From the NCBI RefSeq assembly GCF_018449795.1, contig NZ_JAAVVE010000014.1, positions 25,273 to 89,272 on the forward strand: DNA of 64,000 nucleotides. The letters are read 5' to 3'. Below, in pieces: positions 1 through 8,627 of the stretch. A model generated the notes under the pieces. It did not search any database. It was not told where the DNA came from and was given only the letters and a program-made list of their open reading frames with translations. The DNA comes from Sphingomonas sp. dw_22. GTDB taxonomy: Bacteria; Pseudomonadota; Alphaproteobacteria; Sphingomonadales; Sphingomonadaceae. The translations under genes and the position numbers were made by a program. The stretch's first letter is position 1, and every line of letters begins with the position of its first letter.

Positions 1-1232
1 GTCGTCGTGAGGGAGACCCGGGTCGCGTTGTAATCGATCAGATTCGCGTTGGAAGTGCGCCTGATCTGGCTGCCGTCGAGCCGGAAGCGCAGCCTGCGCC
101 CGGCCTGGTAGGTCAGCCCGGTGTTGAGTTCGTAGGTTTTATCGCTGCCCAGTTCGAGCAGGCCGGCGAACAGGGGGGAGGGCTGGAAGGACCGTCGGCG
201 GAAGCTGCCACCGCCGCTCCAGCCGATCCGCGGCGTGATCTGCGTGCTGAGCGTGAAAGCCACCGACGTGTTGACGTCGTAGCTGGCGAAGACGATCTGC
301 GAGGGGCCGGCGGATCGGCTCCCGGTCAGCCCGATCTGGAAGAAGTCGCCGCGATATTGTGCTGATACGTCGAAGCCGACTCCCTTGAAACCCGATGCGC
401 CCGCGAGCTTGGGGTCGAGCTGGGTATAGCTCGCCGAGCCCGTGAAGTTCAGCCGGGTGCCGATGCTGCGCTCGAGCTGCAGGCCGGCGGAATAGACGCG
501 CGTGCCGTCGGTTTCGCCGCTGGGCGTGGGCCGGTTGACATAATCGCTGTCGCTGTACCGTCCGAAGATCGACACGGTACCGATCGCCGGCGAGTTGTAA
601 CCGATCTGGCCGGTCAGGCTGGTCGTGTCGGCGTCCGACAGTTTCCGGATGGGCGTCGAGTTGCGGATTTCCGTGCGGTGGATCGCAATCGAGGGGCGGA
701 AGCCGATCCCGGCCCCGCACCCGATATCGGCGCCATAGTCGCGCACTTCCTGCGTGTTGTTGATCGACGCGGCCGGGGCGGTCGTCAATACGTCGCCGAT
801 GTCGCTCAACTGGCGGCTATAGCTTCCTTCGCCATGCAGGATGCAATCGGAAAGCACGCGCTGGTTCACGCCGGCGGCGAGGTTCAACCGTTCGCGGTTG
901 AGGCGGGTGTAGCGGCGGTAGAAATTATAGCCGAGGCTTCCGCTCAGCGTGAAATCGCCGGTGGCGCGGGGCAGATAGATGTCGAGATCGAGGCTGGGTG
1001 CCGCGCTGACGTCGTCATCGGGCTGGCCGCCGCTCAGGCGCCGGTCGCTCAGCACGACGTTGCTGTCATATTGAAGCTTGACCGTTGCGGCAACGTTGAT
1101 CTCCCGGCCGCGCTGGCTCTGTGCCAATGCGGGCGTCGCGCACGCACAGGTGGCAAGGAGCAGCGCGGTTGCGCACACCCGCGAACGAGCGGGGGTGGTC
1201 CCTCCACGAACATGAACCGACAATATGCGCAC
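1..1232 (-). CDS. outer-membrane beta-barrel protein of an exopolysaccharide locus, 3' end cut off by the window edge
   Basis: The frame is open from a GTG at 1232 to the window edge, giving about 410 visible residues. The start is preceded by a G-rich ribosome site about six bases upstream. The N-terminus is signal-peptide-like: a short basic stretch, a hydrophobic core rich in Ala, Leu and Cys, then ALAQS as a probable cleavage site near residue 37. The mature part is made of short amphipathic strands alternating Tyr/Phe/Leu with polar residues (for example SGSLGYNFYRRYTRLN and IGTVSIFGRYSDSDYVNRP), the usual pattern of an outer-membrane beta-barrel. Proteins of this kind occur in sphingomonad exopolysaccharide clusters, where an export role is usually assumed. 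It is divergent from the small membrane gene at 1508. Barrel class is fairly sure; the exact role is inferred from context. Confidence 0.72.
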   Translation of the reverse strand, partial: MRILSVHVRGGTTPARSRVCATALLLATCACATPALAQSQRGREINVAATVKLQYDSNVVLSDRRLSGGQPDDDVSAAPSLDLDIYLPRATGDFTLSGSLGYNFYRRYTRLNRERLNLAAGVNQRVLSDCILHGEGSYSRQLSDIGDVLTTAPAASINNTQEVRDYGADIGCGAGIGFRPSIAIHRTEIRNSTPIRKLSDADTTSLTGQIGYNSPAIGTVSIFGRYSDSDYVNRPTPSGETDGTRVYSAGLQLERSIGTRLNFTGSASYTQLDPKLAGASGFKGVGFDVSAQYRGDFFQIGLTGSRSAGPSQIVFASYDVNTSVAFTLSTQITPRIGWSGGGSFRRRSFQPSPLFAGLLELGSDKTYELNTGLTYQAGRRLRFRLDGSQIRRTSNANLIDYNATRVSLTT

Positions 1233-1323
1233 TTTTGGCCCCCCAGGCTTATTCGCTCATATCAATCGCCTGTAGATCAGGCAATCGATGTAGACCAGCC
1301 GTTGTGCCATGTGTCGCACCTGT

Positions 1324-1423
1324 CTAGTTTTGGGGCGATACTAGATCTGGCTCCGGGCAAGTCACGGGCGTTGCGCGGCGAAATTGCACTAGATGCCGCA
1401 CCATGTGCATGGTGCCAGTCTAG
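1324..1423. promoter_or_regulatory. divergent regulatory region with a nested palindrome and four CTAG sites
   Basis: This lies in the 275-base gap between the divergent genes starting at 1232 and 1508. GCACCATG (1398-1405) and CATGGTGC (1408-1415) form a perfect 8-bp inverted repeat with a 2-base centre. It is flanked by a second, outer repeat, CTAGA (1389-1393) and TCTAG (1419-1423). Two more CTAG tetranucleotides sit at 1324 and 1341. CTAG is normally scarce in GC-rich proteobacterial DNA, so four within 100 bases is notable. A protein-binding operator for the divergent exopolysaccharide genes is the simplest reading, but no cognate regulator is identified. Confidence 0.4.
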
Positions 1424-1507
1424 CTACGCGACACGGGCGCTGCTACGAGCCGGTGCCGGGCAGCGTCGGAGGCCGGTCACCAAGGTTCGCCGCAGGAAGG
1501 GATTCTC

Positions 1508-1759
1508 ATGCAGACGCCATATGATTGGGTGACGGTCGCCATATTCGCGGGCCTGATCGTGATCTTCCTGCAAAGATCCCAGGAAGATTCCGTGGTGCGG
1601 GATACCATGATAAGCTATCTTCCGCCCGCGGTCGGCTGCGCTGTCGCCAACTATCTTGGCAACGAGGAATATCACGTTTTCGCAATCATTACCGTGATAC
1701 TCGTGCTCGCCTATATCGCGCTGGTGATAAAGCCATATGAATTCATCAAGCGCCGGTAA
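1508..1759 (+). CDS. small membrane protein, probable XrtV exosortase system accessory protein
   Basis: An 83-residue protein with a strong ribosome site (AGGAAGG, about seven bases before the ATG). It has a first hydrophobic helix at about residues 8-21 (VTVAIFAGLIVIFLQ) and a second at about 57-74 (VFAIITVILVLAYIALVI), with a short linker between them containing YLPPAVGCAVANYLGN. The sequence resembles the small accessory protein that accompanies the XrtV-type exosortase in sphingomonads; this is from memory of the family, not a search. It starts 275 bases from the divergent beta-barrel gene and precedes the AAA ATPase by about 40 bases, so the two plus-strand genes are probably co-transcribed. 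The exosortase itself is not in the window. Membrane topology is secure; the family name is moderately so. Confidence 0.65.
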   Translation: MQTPYDWVTVAIFAGLIVIFLQRSQEDSVVRDTMISYLPPAVGCAVANYLGNEEYHVFAIITVILVLAYIALVIKPYEFIKRR

Positions 1760-1800
1760 CGCGCGCTGACGGTGAACATTGCTCATGATGAGGTGAATGC

Positions 1801-3225
1801 GTGTCGCGAAGCTCTGTAATGCGGTTTCTCTGGCCCTTTTCGCGCAAGCAGGAGAGCGAGGAGGATCTGCCGATCCTGCCGGGCTATGCCGCCGGCGCGC
1901 GCGATGCGGTCGCGCCCGCCCGCACCCGGCCCGAATTCCCGAGCTTCCGCGCCTCGGCGCTGGACCGTCCGCTCGAGCGCAAGCGCGAACGCCGCGAGAT
2001 CACGCAGGCGCGCTTCGCCATCATGAACATGTTCACGCCGACCCAGCCGGTGACCGATCGCGCCAGCTTTGCGGGGCGCCTGGGCATGCTGGGCAAGCTC
2101 ATCTCGTCGATCGAGGGACAGCGCAGCCATGTCGTGCTTTATGGCGAGCGCGGCATCGGCAAGACCTCGCTGCTGCACGTGCTGACCGATGTCGCGCGCG
2201 AATCCAGCTATATCGTGAGCTATGCGACCTGCGGCGTCTCGTCCGATTTCTCCGAGACCTTCCGCGCGGTGCTCGAGGACGTGCCGCTGCTCTTCCATCG
2301 CGGCGTTGCGCCGAACGCCGGCGAGGCGGAATCAGGCGGCAGCCTGGCCGAGCGGCTGCCCGCGGGCAAGTTCGGCGCGCGCGAGCTGGCCGACCTGTGC
2401 TCGGAGATCGTCGGTACCCGCGTCATCATCATCCTCGACGAATATGATCGCCTGACCGACAGCAGCTTTCGCCAGGCGGTGGCGGAGCTGATGAAGAACC
2501 TCTCGGACCGCGCCGCGCGCGTCCAGATCGTGATCGCCGGCGTGGCACCGGACCTTCAGGAGCTGCTGGGCTATGCGCCCTCGATCCGCCGCAACATCAT
2601 CGGGCTGCCGATGCCGCGGCTCCAAGAGAGCGAGATCCAGGAGATGATCGCGATCGGCGAGGCATCGGCCGGCGTCCGCTTCGATCCGAAGTTCGGCCAT
2701 CTCGTCAGCCTGCTGGCGCTGGGCTCGCCCTATCTGGCGCGGCTGCTGTGCCATCATGCCGGGATCGAGGCGCTCGACCAGGGCCGGCTGACCGTTGATG
2801 TCAGCCATCTGCGCGGTGCGCTGGACACGGTGATTACCGAGGCCGAAGGCCGCATGTCGCCGCGCACCGTGGCCGACATGCAGCGCTTCCGCAGCGGCAG
2901 CTATCCGCAGCTCTTCACCGCAATCGGCGAGGCCTCGCGCTCGGCGGACGGCTGGTTCACGATCGACGAGGTCGCGGCATTGCTACCCGACAGCGCCGGC
3001 GGTGCCGCCCATGTGCAGTCCGAGCTGCAATCGCTGGGATCGATGCTGGGGCTGGAGACCGAGGTGGAGGATGGCGAGCAGCGCTTCCGCTTCCGCGACG
3101 ACAGCCTGCCGATCTATCTCTGGCTGCTGATCGCCCGCGACCGGCTCAACAGCGGCAAGCTCGAAACGGCTTTCCCGGAGCGCGCCGATCCCGGCAAGAC
3201 CGTCCCGGCCGTTTCGCGCGCGTGA
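1801..3225 (+). CDS. AAA-family ATPase of the exopolysaccharide/exosortase locus
   Basis: A 474-residue protein starting at GTG 1801, preceded by AGGTGA four bases upstream; the in-frame ATG at 1819 is a weaker alternative because its spacing to that site is too long. Walker A GERGIGKT is at residues 115-122 and Walker B VIIILDEYD at about 208-216, giving an ExeA/TniB-like AAA domain at roughly residues 80-330. A C-terminal region of about 120 residues looks helical and may be a winged helix. The first 75 residues are basic and probably disordered. ATPases of this type sit in PEP-CTERM/exosortase polysaccharide loci and are thought to serve export or assembly. It follows the XrtV-accessory-like gene and ends base-to-base with the convergent glycosyltransferase at 3226. 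Confidence 0.75.
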   Translation: MSRSSVMRFLWPFSRKQESEEDLPILPGYAAGARDAVAPARTRPEFPSFRASALDRPLERKRERREITQARFAIMNMFTPTQPVTDRASFAGRLGMLGKLISSIEGQRSHVVLYGERGIGKTSLLHVLTDVARESSYIVSYATCGVSSDFSETFRAVLEDVPLLFHRGVAPNAGEAESGGSLAERLPAGKFGARELADLCSEIVGTRVIIILDEYDRLTDSSFRQAVAELMKNLSDRAARVQIVIAGVAPDLQELLGYAPSIRRNIIGLPMPRLQESEIQEMIAIGEASAGVRFDPKFGHLVSLLALGSPYLARLLCHHAGIEALDQGRLTVDVSHLRGALDTVITEAEGRMSPRTVADMQRFRSGSYPQLFTAIGEASRSADGWFTIDEVAALLPDSAGGAAHVQSELQSLGSMLGLETEVEDGEQRFRFRDDSLPIYLWLLIARDRLNSGKLETAFPERADPGKTVPAVSRA

Positions 3226-4092
3226 TTACAGGCGGAAACCCAGGCTCTGGCGCAGCCCGGCACCGGCGCGCCAGAGCCTGAGCCGTATCAGCGTGGCCAG
3301 CGTGGCCAGGCGCGCGCCGCGTATTTCGGGCGCGCGGACGATGCGAGGCGCCTGGGTTGCGATCATCCCCGGCATCAGCAGCGAGCGGACCAGCCACTTC
3401 ACGCGCCCGTTCGGCCGCTCGAGCGCGAACTGGAAGAGCTCGCTTTCCATCCGCCGTGTCTTGCTGAGCAGCGCCCGCCAGTCGTCGCGGGGCGGATGGC
3501 CCACTGCGGCGCCTTGGGCATATTCGATCGAAAGGCCCTGGGCGATCGCCCGGTGGCACCATTCCATGTCTTCGGAGACGCCGGTGCGGAACGGGCCGAC
3601 CCGTTCGAAATCGTCCTTGCGCACGAACAGATTGGCCGTGACCGTGAACCGCTTGTCCCGGACATAAGCTTCATTGTCGAAGGCGAAGAGCAGCTCATAG
3701 GCCTGGGCGCCGTTGATCTTCCCTTCGGGCCGCAGGACGAACATCCTGCCGCCGACGAACCGGCCGGGCGATACGGCTGCCACACCCGCCGCGAGCCAGC
3801 CGGGCTCGGCCACGCAATCGCTGTCGATAAAGGCGAGGATCTCGCCCTTCGCCTGGGCGGCGGCGCCGTTACGTGCCGGGCCTGCGCCCTTCTCCGTGAC
3901 CAGCACGACCCGCGCGCGACCGCCGGCGATGCGTTCCACCTCGGCGATGCCGCAGGGCGAGGCATTGTCGCCGACCACGATCTCGAACCGGTCGCGCGGA
4001 AAATTCTGTGCTTCGAGGGCGCCGAGGCAACGGTCCAGGCCAGCCAGATCATTGTAATGCGGCACGATCACCGTCACCGGAACGGAGGCCAT
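3226..4092 (-). CDS. family 2 glycosyltransferase
   Basis: A 288-residue GT-A fold transferase. The N-terminal nucleotide-binding strand VTVIVPHYND is at residues 6-15, the metal-binding DSD motif at 90-92 (AFIDSDC), and a probable catalytic acidic pair in SEDMEW at about 174-175. The C-terminal 60 residues are basic with hydrophobic stretches and may be membrane-associated. It would transfer a sugar from a nucleotide donor to a lipid-linked repeat unit in the cytoplasm. Donor and acceptor cannot be read from the sequence. The stop codon abuts the stop of the convergent ATPase with no gap. The start is 249 bases from the divergent EpsD-like gene; I saw no confident promoter elements in that gap. 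Confidence 0.85.
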   Translation of the reverse strand: MASVPVTVIVPHYNDLAGLDRCLGALEAQNFPRDRFEIVVGDNASPCGIAEVERIAGGRARVVLVTEKGAGPARNGAAAQAKGEILAFIDSDCVAEPGWLAAGVAAVSPGRFVGGRMFVLRPEGKINGAQAYELLFAFDNEAYVRDKRFTVTANLFVRKDDFERVGPFRTGVSEDMEWCHRAIAQGLSIEYAQGAAVGHPPRDDWRALLSKTRRMESELFQFALERPNGRVKWLVRSLLMPGMIATQAPRIVRAPEIRGARLATLATLIRLRLWRAGAGLRQSLGFRL

Positions 4093-4341
4093 GCCTTACC
4101 CTTGTCTTGCGGGGATCGCCGGGTCGCGCAGCGCTCCGGAGGCGTACGCGCAGGTTCGAGAAAACCAAGGTATATCAGAATCTTGCATCCGATGCACGGC
4201 GCTTCCCCGATGGTGTCCCAAACGTACCCGCGCAGGACACCGAGTCCCGACTTGCGCTATTGCGGATGCCCCGGCGGCGGCCTAGGTTCAAGTGAAACTT
4301 GGAAGGCTGGCGCGGACGGTTGCGGCGGCGGGGGAGTGGTG

Positions 4342-5262
4342 ATGCGGATGAAGAGGGTGTTTCTGGTCTCGGTCGCGGTTGCGGCTCTGAGCCTTGCGGG
4401 CTGTCACGGCGGCAAGAAGGACGCGCTCGACAAGGGGCAGGTGGTCGCGACGGTCGATGGCGACGAGATCACGATCTTCGAGCTCAATGCCGAGCTCCAG
4501 GGCGCTCCGATCCCCGCCGGCGCCGATCGCAAGGTCTTCGAACAGGCGGCGTTGCAGCGCGTCATCGAGCGCAAGATCCTCGCCAAGATCGCGCGCGATC
4601 GCGGGCTCGACAAGAATCCGGCCTTCCTGCTGCAGGAGCGGCGCGCGGGCGAGCTGATCCTCGCCGGGATGCTGCGCGATCAGCTCGCGTCGCGCGTGGC
4701 GCAGCCGACCGACAACGACATCCAGCAATATATCGCGGCGCATCCCGAATTCTTTGCCCAGCGCAAGACCTTCTCGGTGGACCAGGTGGTCTTTCCGGCG
4801 CCCGCGTCGCCGGATAAGCTGCGGGAGTTCGGGCCGCTCAAGACGCTCGACCAGATCATCCAGAAGCTGACCGCCGACGGCACCAAGTTCCAGCGCGGTT
4901 CGGGCAAGATCGATACGCTGGCCATACCGCCCGAAGCCGCGAAGAAGATCGCCGGGCTCCCGGCGGGCGAAGTGTTCATCCTGCCGGCGCGCGAAGGCGT
5001 GACCGCCAATGTCGTCACCCAGGTGAATGTCGAGCCGCTCGCCGGCGATCAGGCGCGCGCCGCCGCGACCAATGCGATCCGCGCCGAGCGCTTCGCCAAG
5101 GCGGCGGATTCGCAGCTTGGCGAGATCGTGAAGAAGGCCAAGGCCGATGTGAAGTATCAGCCCGGCTATGGGCCGCCCAAGCAGGCGCCGGGCGCACCCG
5201 CGGCGCCGGGTACGCCGGCTGTCCCGGCTCCCGCCGCAGCCACGCCGACGACCGGCGGCTGA
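4342..5262 (+). CDS. EpsD-family lipoprotein peptidyl-prolyl cis-trans isomerase
   Basis: About 306 residues. A longer frame is open upstream, but the ATG at 4342 (or 4348) follows a GGGGGAG ribosome site and begins a clear lipoprotein signal: MRMKRVF, a hydrophobic core, then the lipobox LAGC with Cys21. A SurA-like N-terminal helical region (about residues 35-135) is followed by a parvulin-like domain (about 145-245) with FSVDQVVFPAP near its start. The C-terminal tail is rich in Pro and Ala. EpsD-type parvulins belong to exopolysaccharide loci of exosortase-bearing bacteria, where they are thought to help fold periplasmic or outer-membrane export components. A strong hairpin terminator follows immediately. 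Family assignment is from sequence character and context. Confidence 0.7.
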   Translation: MRMKRVFLVSVAVAALSLAGCHGGKKDALDKGQVVATVDGDEITIFELNAELQGAPIPAGADRKVFEQAALQRVIERKILAKIARDRGLDKNPAFLLQERRAGELILAGMLRDQLASRVAQPTDNDIQQYIAAHPEFFAQRKTFSVDQVVFPAPASPDKLREFGPLKTLDQIIQKLTADGTKFQRGSGKIDTLAIPPEAAKKIAGLPAGEVFILPAREGVTANVVTQVNVEPLAGDQARAAATNAIRAERFAKAADSQLGEIVKKAKADVKYQPGYGPPKQAPGAPAAPGTPAVPAPAAATPTTGG

Positions 5263-5269
5263 GCCATCC

Positions 5270-5301
5270 AACCCCGCGCAGCCATGCTTGCGCGGGGTTT
5301 T
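5270..5301. terminator. intrinsic terminator, probably bidirectional
   Basis: AACCCCGCGCA (5270-5280) pairs perfectly with TGCGCGGGGTT (5289-5299) around an 8-base loop and runs into T residues. It closes the EpsD-like gene on the plus strand. The stop codon of the convergent glycosyltransferase (5300-5302) touches its right edge, so it can serve both genes. Confidence 0.85.
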
Positions 5302-6250
5302 ACTTCCTGTCGTAGCCGGGCCACCATTTGCCCGGATCGAGCGCGAGGGGGCGCCAGGCTTTCGAGACTGCGCGCAGCCGCGCGCCGCGCTTGCCGGCAA
5401 AGGGGGCTGCCAGCGCGCCGATGACCAGGTTCTGGGTAGCAAGCAGCCACAGGGCCGCGCCGGTGATGAACGCGCCGAACCTGCCGAAATGCTTATGGGC
5501 ATAATGCATCTGCCCGGTCGTCCGGTACAGCAGCCTTGCGGGCGACAGCGCCGCGCCGCTGCCGACATCGTGGATCACCGCCGCATCGGGCGTGACGAGC
5601 ACCGGACAGCCGCGTTCCCGCATCCGGAAGAACAGGTCGATCTCTTCCGCGTAGAGGAAGAAGCCTTCGTCGAACCCGCCCAATTGCTTCCACACATCGG
5701 CGCGCACCATCATGAAGCCGCCGGTGAGGACTTCGACTCTCCCCGGGGCGGTGGCATCGGCGGGCAGGCCGCCGCTGGAGAGCGCATCCCGCTTGCCCAG
5801 CGCCAGCTTCACGAAATCGCGCGGCCGCGGCAGGATCAGGAAATTGCCGGCCTCGAGATGGCCCGACGGCGACAGCGATCGTCCGCCCCACGCGCCGGCC
5901 TCGGGATTGGCCTGGGCGAAGCGCACCAGGCGATCGATCGCGTCATCGCGCGGAACGGCGTCGGGGTTGACCAGCAGGAGCAGGGGCGCGCGGGCATGGG
6001 CGGCGAGCCGGTTGTTGCCCGCGCCGAAGCCGATATTGCCTTCGCTCGGGACGATGCGGACCTGCGGCCAGGCGGTGCGTACATGCGCCTCGGTGCCGTC
6101 GTCGCCATTGTCGATCAGCAGGATCTCGTGCAGGGTGTTCGCAGCGGATTTCGCGATTCCGTCGAGGCATTTGTCGATGAAATGCGCCGCCCGGAACGCG
6201 ACGACGAGGATGCTGACGTCCGGAGATTGGGCAGGGCGATCCGGGGACAT
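5300..6250 (-). CDS. family 2 glycosyltransferase, rhamnosyltransferase-like
   Basis: A 316-residue protein. The frame extends further upstream, but the ATG at 6250 has a GGAG site six bases away and begins just before the conserved first strand (DVSILVVAFR, residues 11-20). Other marks are NIGFGAGNN at 72-80, the metal-binding NPDA at about 95-98, and a C-terminal FLYAEEIDLFFR block with the EE(I/D)D-type acidic cluster typical of rhamnosyl- and related GT2 enzymes. There is one hydrophobic C-terminal stretch (ITGAALWLLATQNLVIGAL). It is probably a cytoplasmic enzyme adding one sugar of the exopolysaccharide repeat unit. The rhamnose donor is a family-level guess. Confidence 0.85.
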   Translation of the reverse strand: MSPDRPAQSPDVSILVVAFRAAHFIDKCLDGIAKSAANTLHEILLIDNGDDGTEAHVRTAWPQVRIVPSEGNIGFGAGNNRLAAHARAPLLLLVNPDAVPRDDAIDRLVRFAQANPEAGAWGGRSLSPSGHLEAGNFLILPRPRDFVKLALGKRDALSSGGLPADATAPGRVEVLTGGFMMVRADVWKQLGGFDEGFFLYAEEIDLFFRMRERGCPVLVTPDAAVIHDVGSGAALSPARLLYRTTGQMHYAHKHFGRFGAFITGAALWLLATQNLVIGALAAPFAGKRGARLRAVSKAWRPLALDPGKWWPGYDRK

Positions 6251-6467
6251 TGCGGCTCCGTCTGAACAGATCACGGCGGGGAAACCCGTCGTGCCAGCAT
6301 TTGCATGGCCGGGCGGCAATACCAAATGATACGTTAAGGGAAAGACCTGAGGCAGTAGAATTTGATTAACCCTGAGATTACAGGGATGATTCATTGCATC
6401 CGACTATATTGCACGCCAAGGCAGTTCCCGTCTCCGGGCTGTATGTGTCGATGCGTAAGGTAGTACG

Positions 6468-8336
6468 ATGCCGGATATTGTGGTTAAGAATCAAGCAGAG
6501 CTTCTGGCCGCGATCGAGAACGCGCGGGGTGGAGAAACCATTAAGCTCCTGGCTGGAAATTACGGCACCATAAATATCGGCAACTCGGATTTCGCAAGTA
6601 CGGTCAATATCGTTTCGGCGGATATCGACAATCCTGCCACGATCGAACGGATCATGATTAACGGCAGCAAGAACATCGCCGTGAAGAATATCGAACTGGT
6701 GACTCCGCCGAGCACTGTCGAAACGGATATTCAGTTGAACTATGTTTATGGTTCGTCGAACATCTCCTTCGACGGCGTGCATGTGAGTGGACCCCTGTCG
6801 AACCCCACCCAGAGCAATGCGGTGGGTCTGTCGATCAAGGACAGTTCGGGCATCACCATCGCCAATTCCACCTTCGATCACCTGGCAGCAGGTCTGAACG
6901 TCCGCGGCTCGAACAATGTCGTCATAGAGCACAACACGATCAGTGACATCCGCTCGGACGGCATGATGATCGCCTCGGTCAACAACATAACGATCGATGG
7001 AAACCTGATTACCGACATGTATCCGGCGCCGGAGGATCACCAGGACGGCATCCAGTTCTACACGAACGGTACGATCACGCCTTCAAGCAACATCACCATC
7101 ACCAATAATCTGATTATTCAGGGTGAGGGAGAGGCCGCGCAAGGCATCTTCATGCAGGACGAGGTGGGGGGGCTTCCATTCGAGAATGTGAGCATCAACA
7201 ACAATCTCGTCTATATGAGCGGGCGCTCCAACGGCATCTTCGTCAAGGGCGGCAAGAACGTCGTGGTGAGTTCCAACAGCGTGTTGTCGCGTTCGGACGA
7301 TTCGACACCCATCTGGATACTTGTGCAGAACGTGTCCGGCGGTGCGGTATCGAATAACGTTGCCGACAGGCTCACAGCCTCGGCCAACACCGCAGTGACC
7401 GTCGGCACCAATTCCTGGATCGAGCAGAACGGCTTCACTCTGCGCTCGCTCGGCAATATCAATGACCTTGCCAAGACGAAGATCTCGGACCTTATTATCG
7501 ATCGCCTGGGCTTTCATCCGCTTCTCGGCAGCATTGTCTATGATTTGTGGAGCGCCGAGAAGGCACTCGGCGGCAAGACCGTGACGGCGGTGGGCACCGG
7601 CGATCACATGGTGCTGGATCTGCAATTTGCCGCCAACGGGCTGGACGACCTCTCGCGCTTCAACTCGATCACGACGACGGCCGCGCTGGACCTGACGAAT
7701 ATCGAGGTCGCCAACGGCAAGGGAGTCTATCACGTATCGACAGGCAAGGGGTTCGAGCTTTCGCGCTCCAATGCGTTGCAATTGTTCGGAATGTCAGCCT
7801 TTACTTTGTCCTTCAGCATGCAGCGGGACTCGGCGACTTCGGCTACCGGCCAGATGGTGGGAATCTATCAGAGCTGGGCCGTTGCGCTCCAGTCCAATGG
7901 AGAGCTGAACTTCACGTTCAGGAATGACGCCGGCGTCACCTACACCATCGTTACGAACGGTGCGAAGATCACCGATACCCAGTCCCACGACATCGCGATT
8001 ACCTATGACAAGACTGCCAAGCGCGCGGTCATCTATGTCGACAACGTCGCGAAGGGGACGGGCACGGTGACCGGTTCGACGCGCGCGCTCGAATATTGGA
8101 GCCTGTATGTCGGCAATCCCTACGGGACGAGCTTCGCGGGCAAGGTTGGGTATATTCAGATCCGCGACGTGGCATTGCCCGCGAGCCAGATCGCCCAGAC
8201 CGGATCGGGCGCAGGGGAAGCTCCTGCCCCCGGCACCAATCCTTTCTTCCTTACGCCATCGCTCGCATCGGCGGCGGTGACGACAATTGCAGACTATCAG
8301 CGCTACGCGAACCAGGCGCAACTCGTTCATGCCTAG
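6468..8336 (+). CDS. right-handed beta-helix protein with C-terminal LamG/concanavalin-like domain, possible polysaccharide lyase
   Basis: A 622-residue protein starting at ATG 6468 behind AAGGTAG. Residues 1 to about 340 are beta-helix repeats with stacked Asn and Ile positions (for example NNVVIEHNTISDI, NNITIDGNLITDM, SNITITNNLIIQG). Residues about 370-565 look like a concanavalin/LamG jelly roll (AFTLSFSMQRDS, IAITYDKTAKRAVIYVDN, WSLYVGNPYG). There is no N-terminal signal peptide, so if it is exported a type I route with an uncleaved C-terminal signal is possible. Beta-helix lyases that trim the polymer occur in sphingan gene clusters, and the position between a glycosyltransferase and the polymerase suits that role. 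No catalytic residues could be assigned, so the lyase activity is inference. Confidence 0.65.
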   Translation: MPDIVVKNQAELLAAIENARGGETIKLLAGNYGTINIGNSDFASTVNIVSADIDNPATIERIMINGSKNIAVKNIELVTPPSTVETDIQLNYVYGSSNISFDGVHVSGPLSNPTQSNAVGLSIKDSSGITIANSTFDHLAAGLNVRGSNNVVIEHNTISDIRSDGMMIASVNNITIDGNLITDMYPAPEDHQDGIQFYTNGTITPSSNITITNNLIIQGEGEAAQGIFMQDEVGGLPFENVSINNNLVYMSGRSNGIFVKGGKNVVVSSNSVLSRSDDSTPIWILVQNVSGGAVSNNVADRLTASANTAVTVGTNSWIEQNGFTLRSLGNINDLAKTKISDLIIDRLGFHPLLGSIVYDLWSAEKALGGKTVTAVGTGDHMVLDLQFAANGLDDLSRFNSITTTAALDLTNIEVANGKGVYHVSTGKGFELSRSNALQLFGMSAFTLSFSMQRDSATSATGQMVGIYQSWAVALQSNGELNFTFRNDAGVTYTIVTNGAKITDTQSHDIAITYDKTAKRAVIYVDNVAKGTGTVTGSTRALEYWSLYVGNPYGTSFAGKVGYIQIRDVALPASQIAQTGSGAGEAPAPGTNPFFLTPSLASAAVTTIADYQRYANQAQLVHA

Positions 8337-8366
8337 CCGGAGCGGGCACCCATAAGCGTGTCGGTG

Positions 8367-8390
8367 CACGCAGGGAAAATCCCTCGCGTG
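8367..8390. other. hairpin in the gap between the beta-helix gene and the polymerase gene
   Basis: CACGCAGGGA (8367-8376) pairs with TCCCTCGCGTG (8380-8390), with one bulged base and a three-A loop. There is no T-tract, so it may be a weak or factor-assisted terminator or an mRNA-stabilising structure. The rest of the roughly 290-base gap up to 8628 shows nothing I can identify. Confidence 0.35.
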
Positions 8391-8627
8391 TCCGGGCTCG
8401 CGGCGTTTTTCGGCAAGGATCTCGTATCTGGCGTGGCGCGGCGGCGCCGGGGCGTGCCTTTCGCTTCCGCAGGCGTTGCGTGATACTGGCACCGTGACTG
8501 ATCCCTGACTATGGAGTGCTGCGGGCGGCGGTCGCAATATCGATGCCGTTCGTGCCCGTGTGGCTGGAATATGGCGGCGACGCGTTGGGTAGTCGGGGGG
8601 TACGTCTGTGGTGAAGGTAACGGGGTC

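Noticed and set aside
139..720. A 193-residue minus-strand open frame
   Set aside because: It is Arg/Pro-rich and lies in another frame of the beta-barrel gene, whose own frame reads as a signal peptide plus barrel strands.
8511..8627. Upstream in-frame start of the polymerase gene at ATG 8511
   Set aside because: The added 39 residues are rich in Cys, Trp, Arg and Gly with no ribosome site, unlike the rest of the protein; the GTG at 8628 is better supported.
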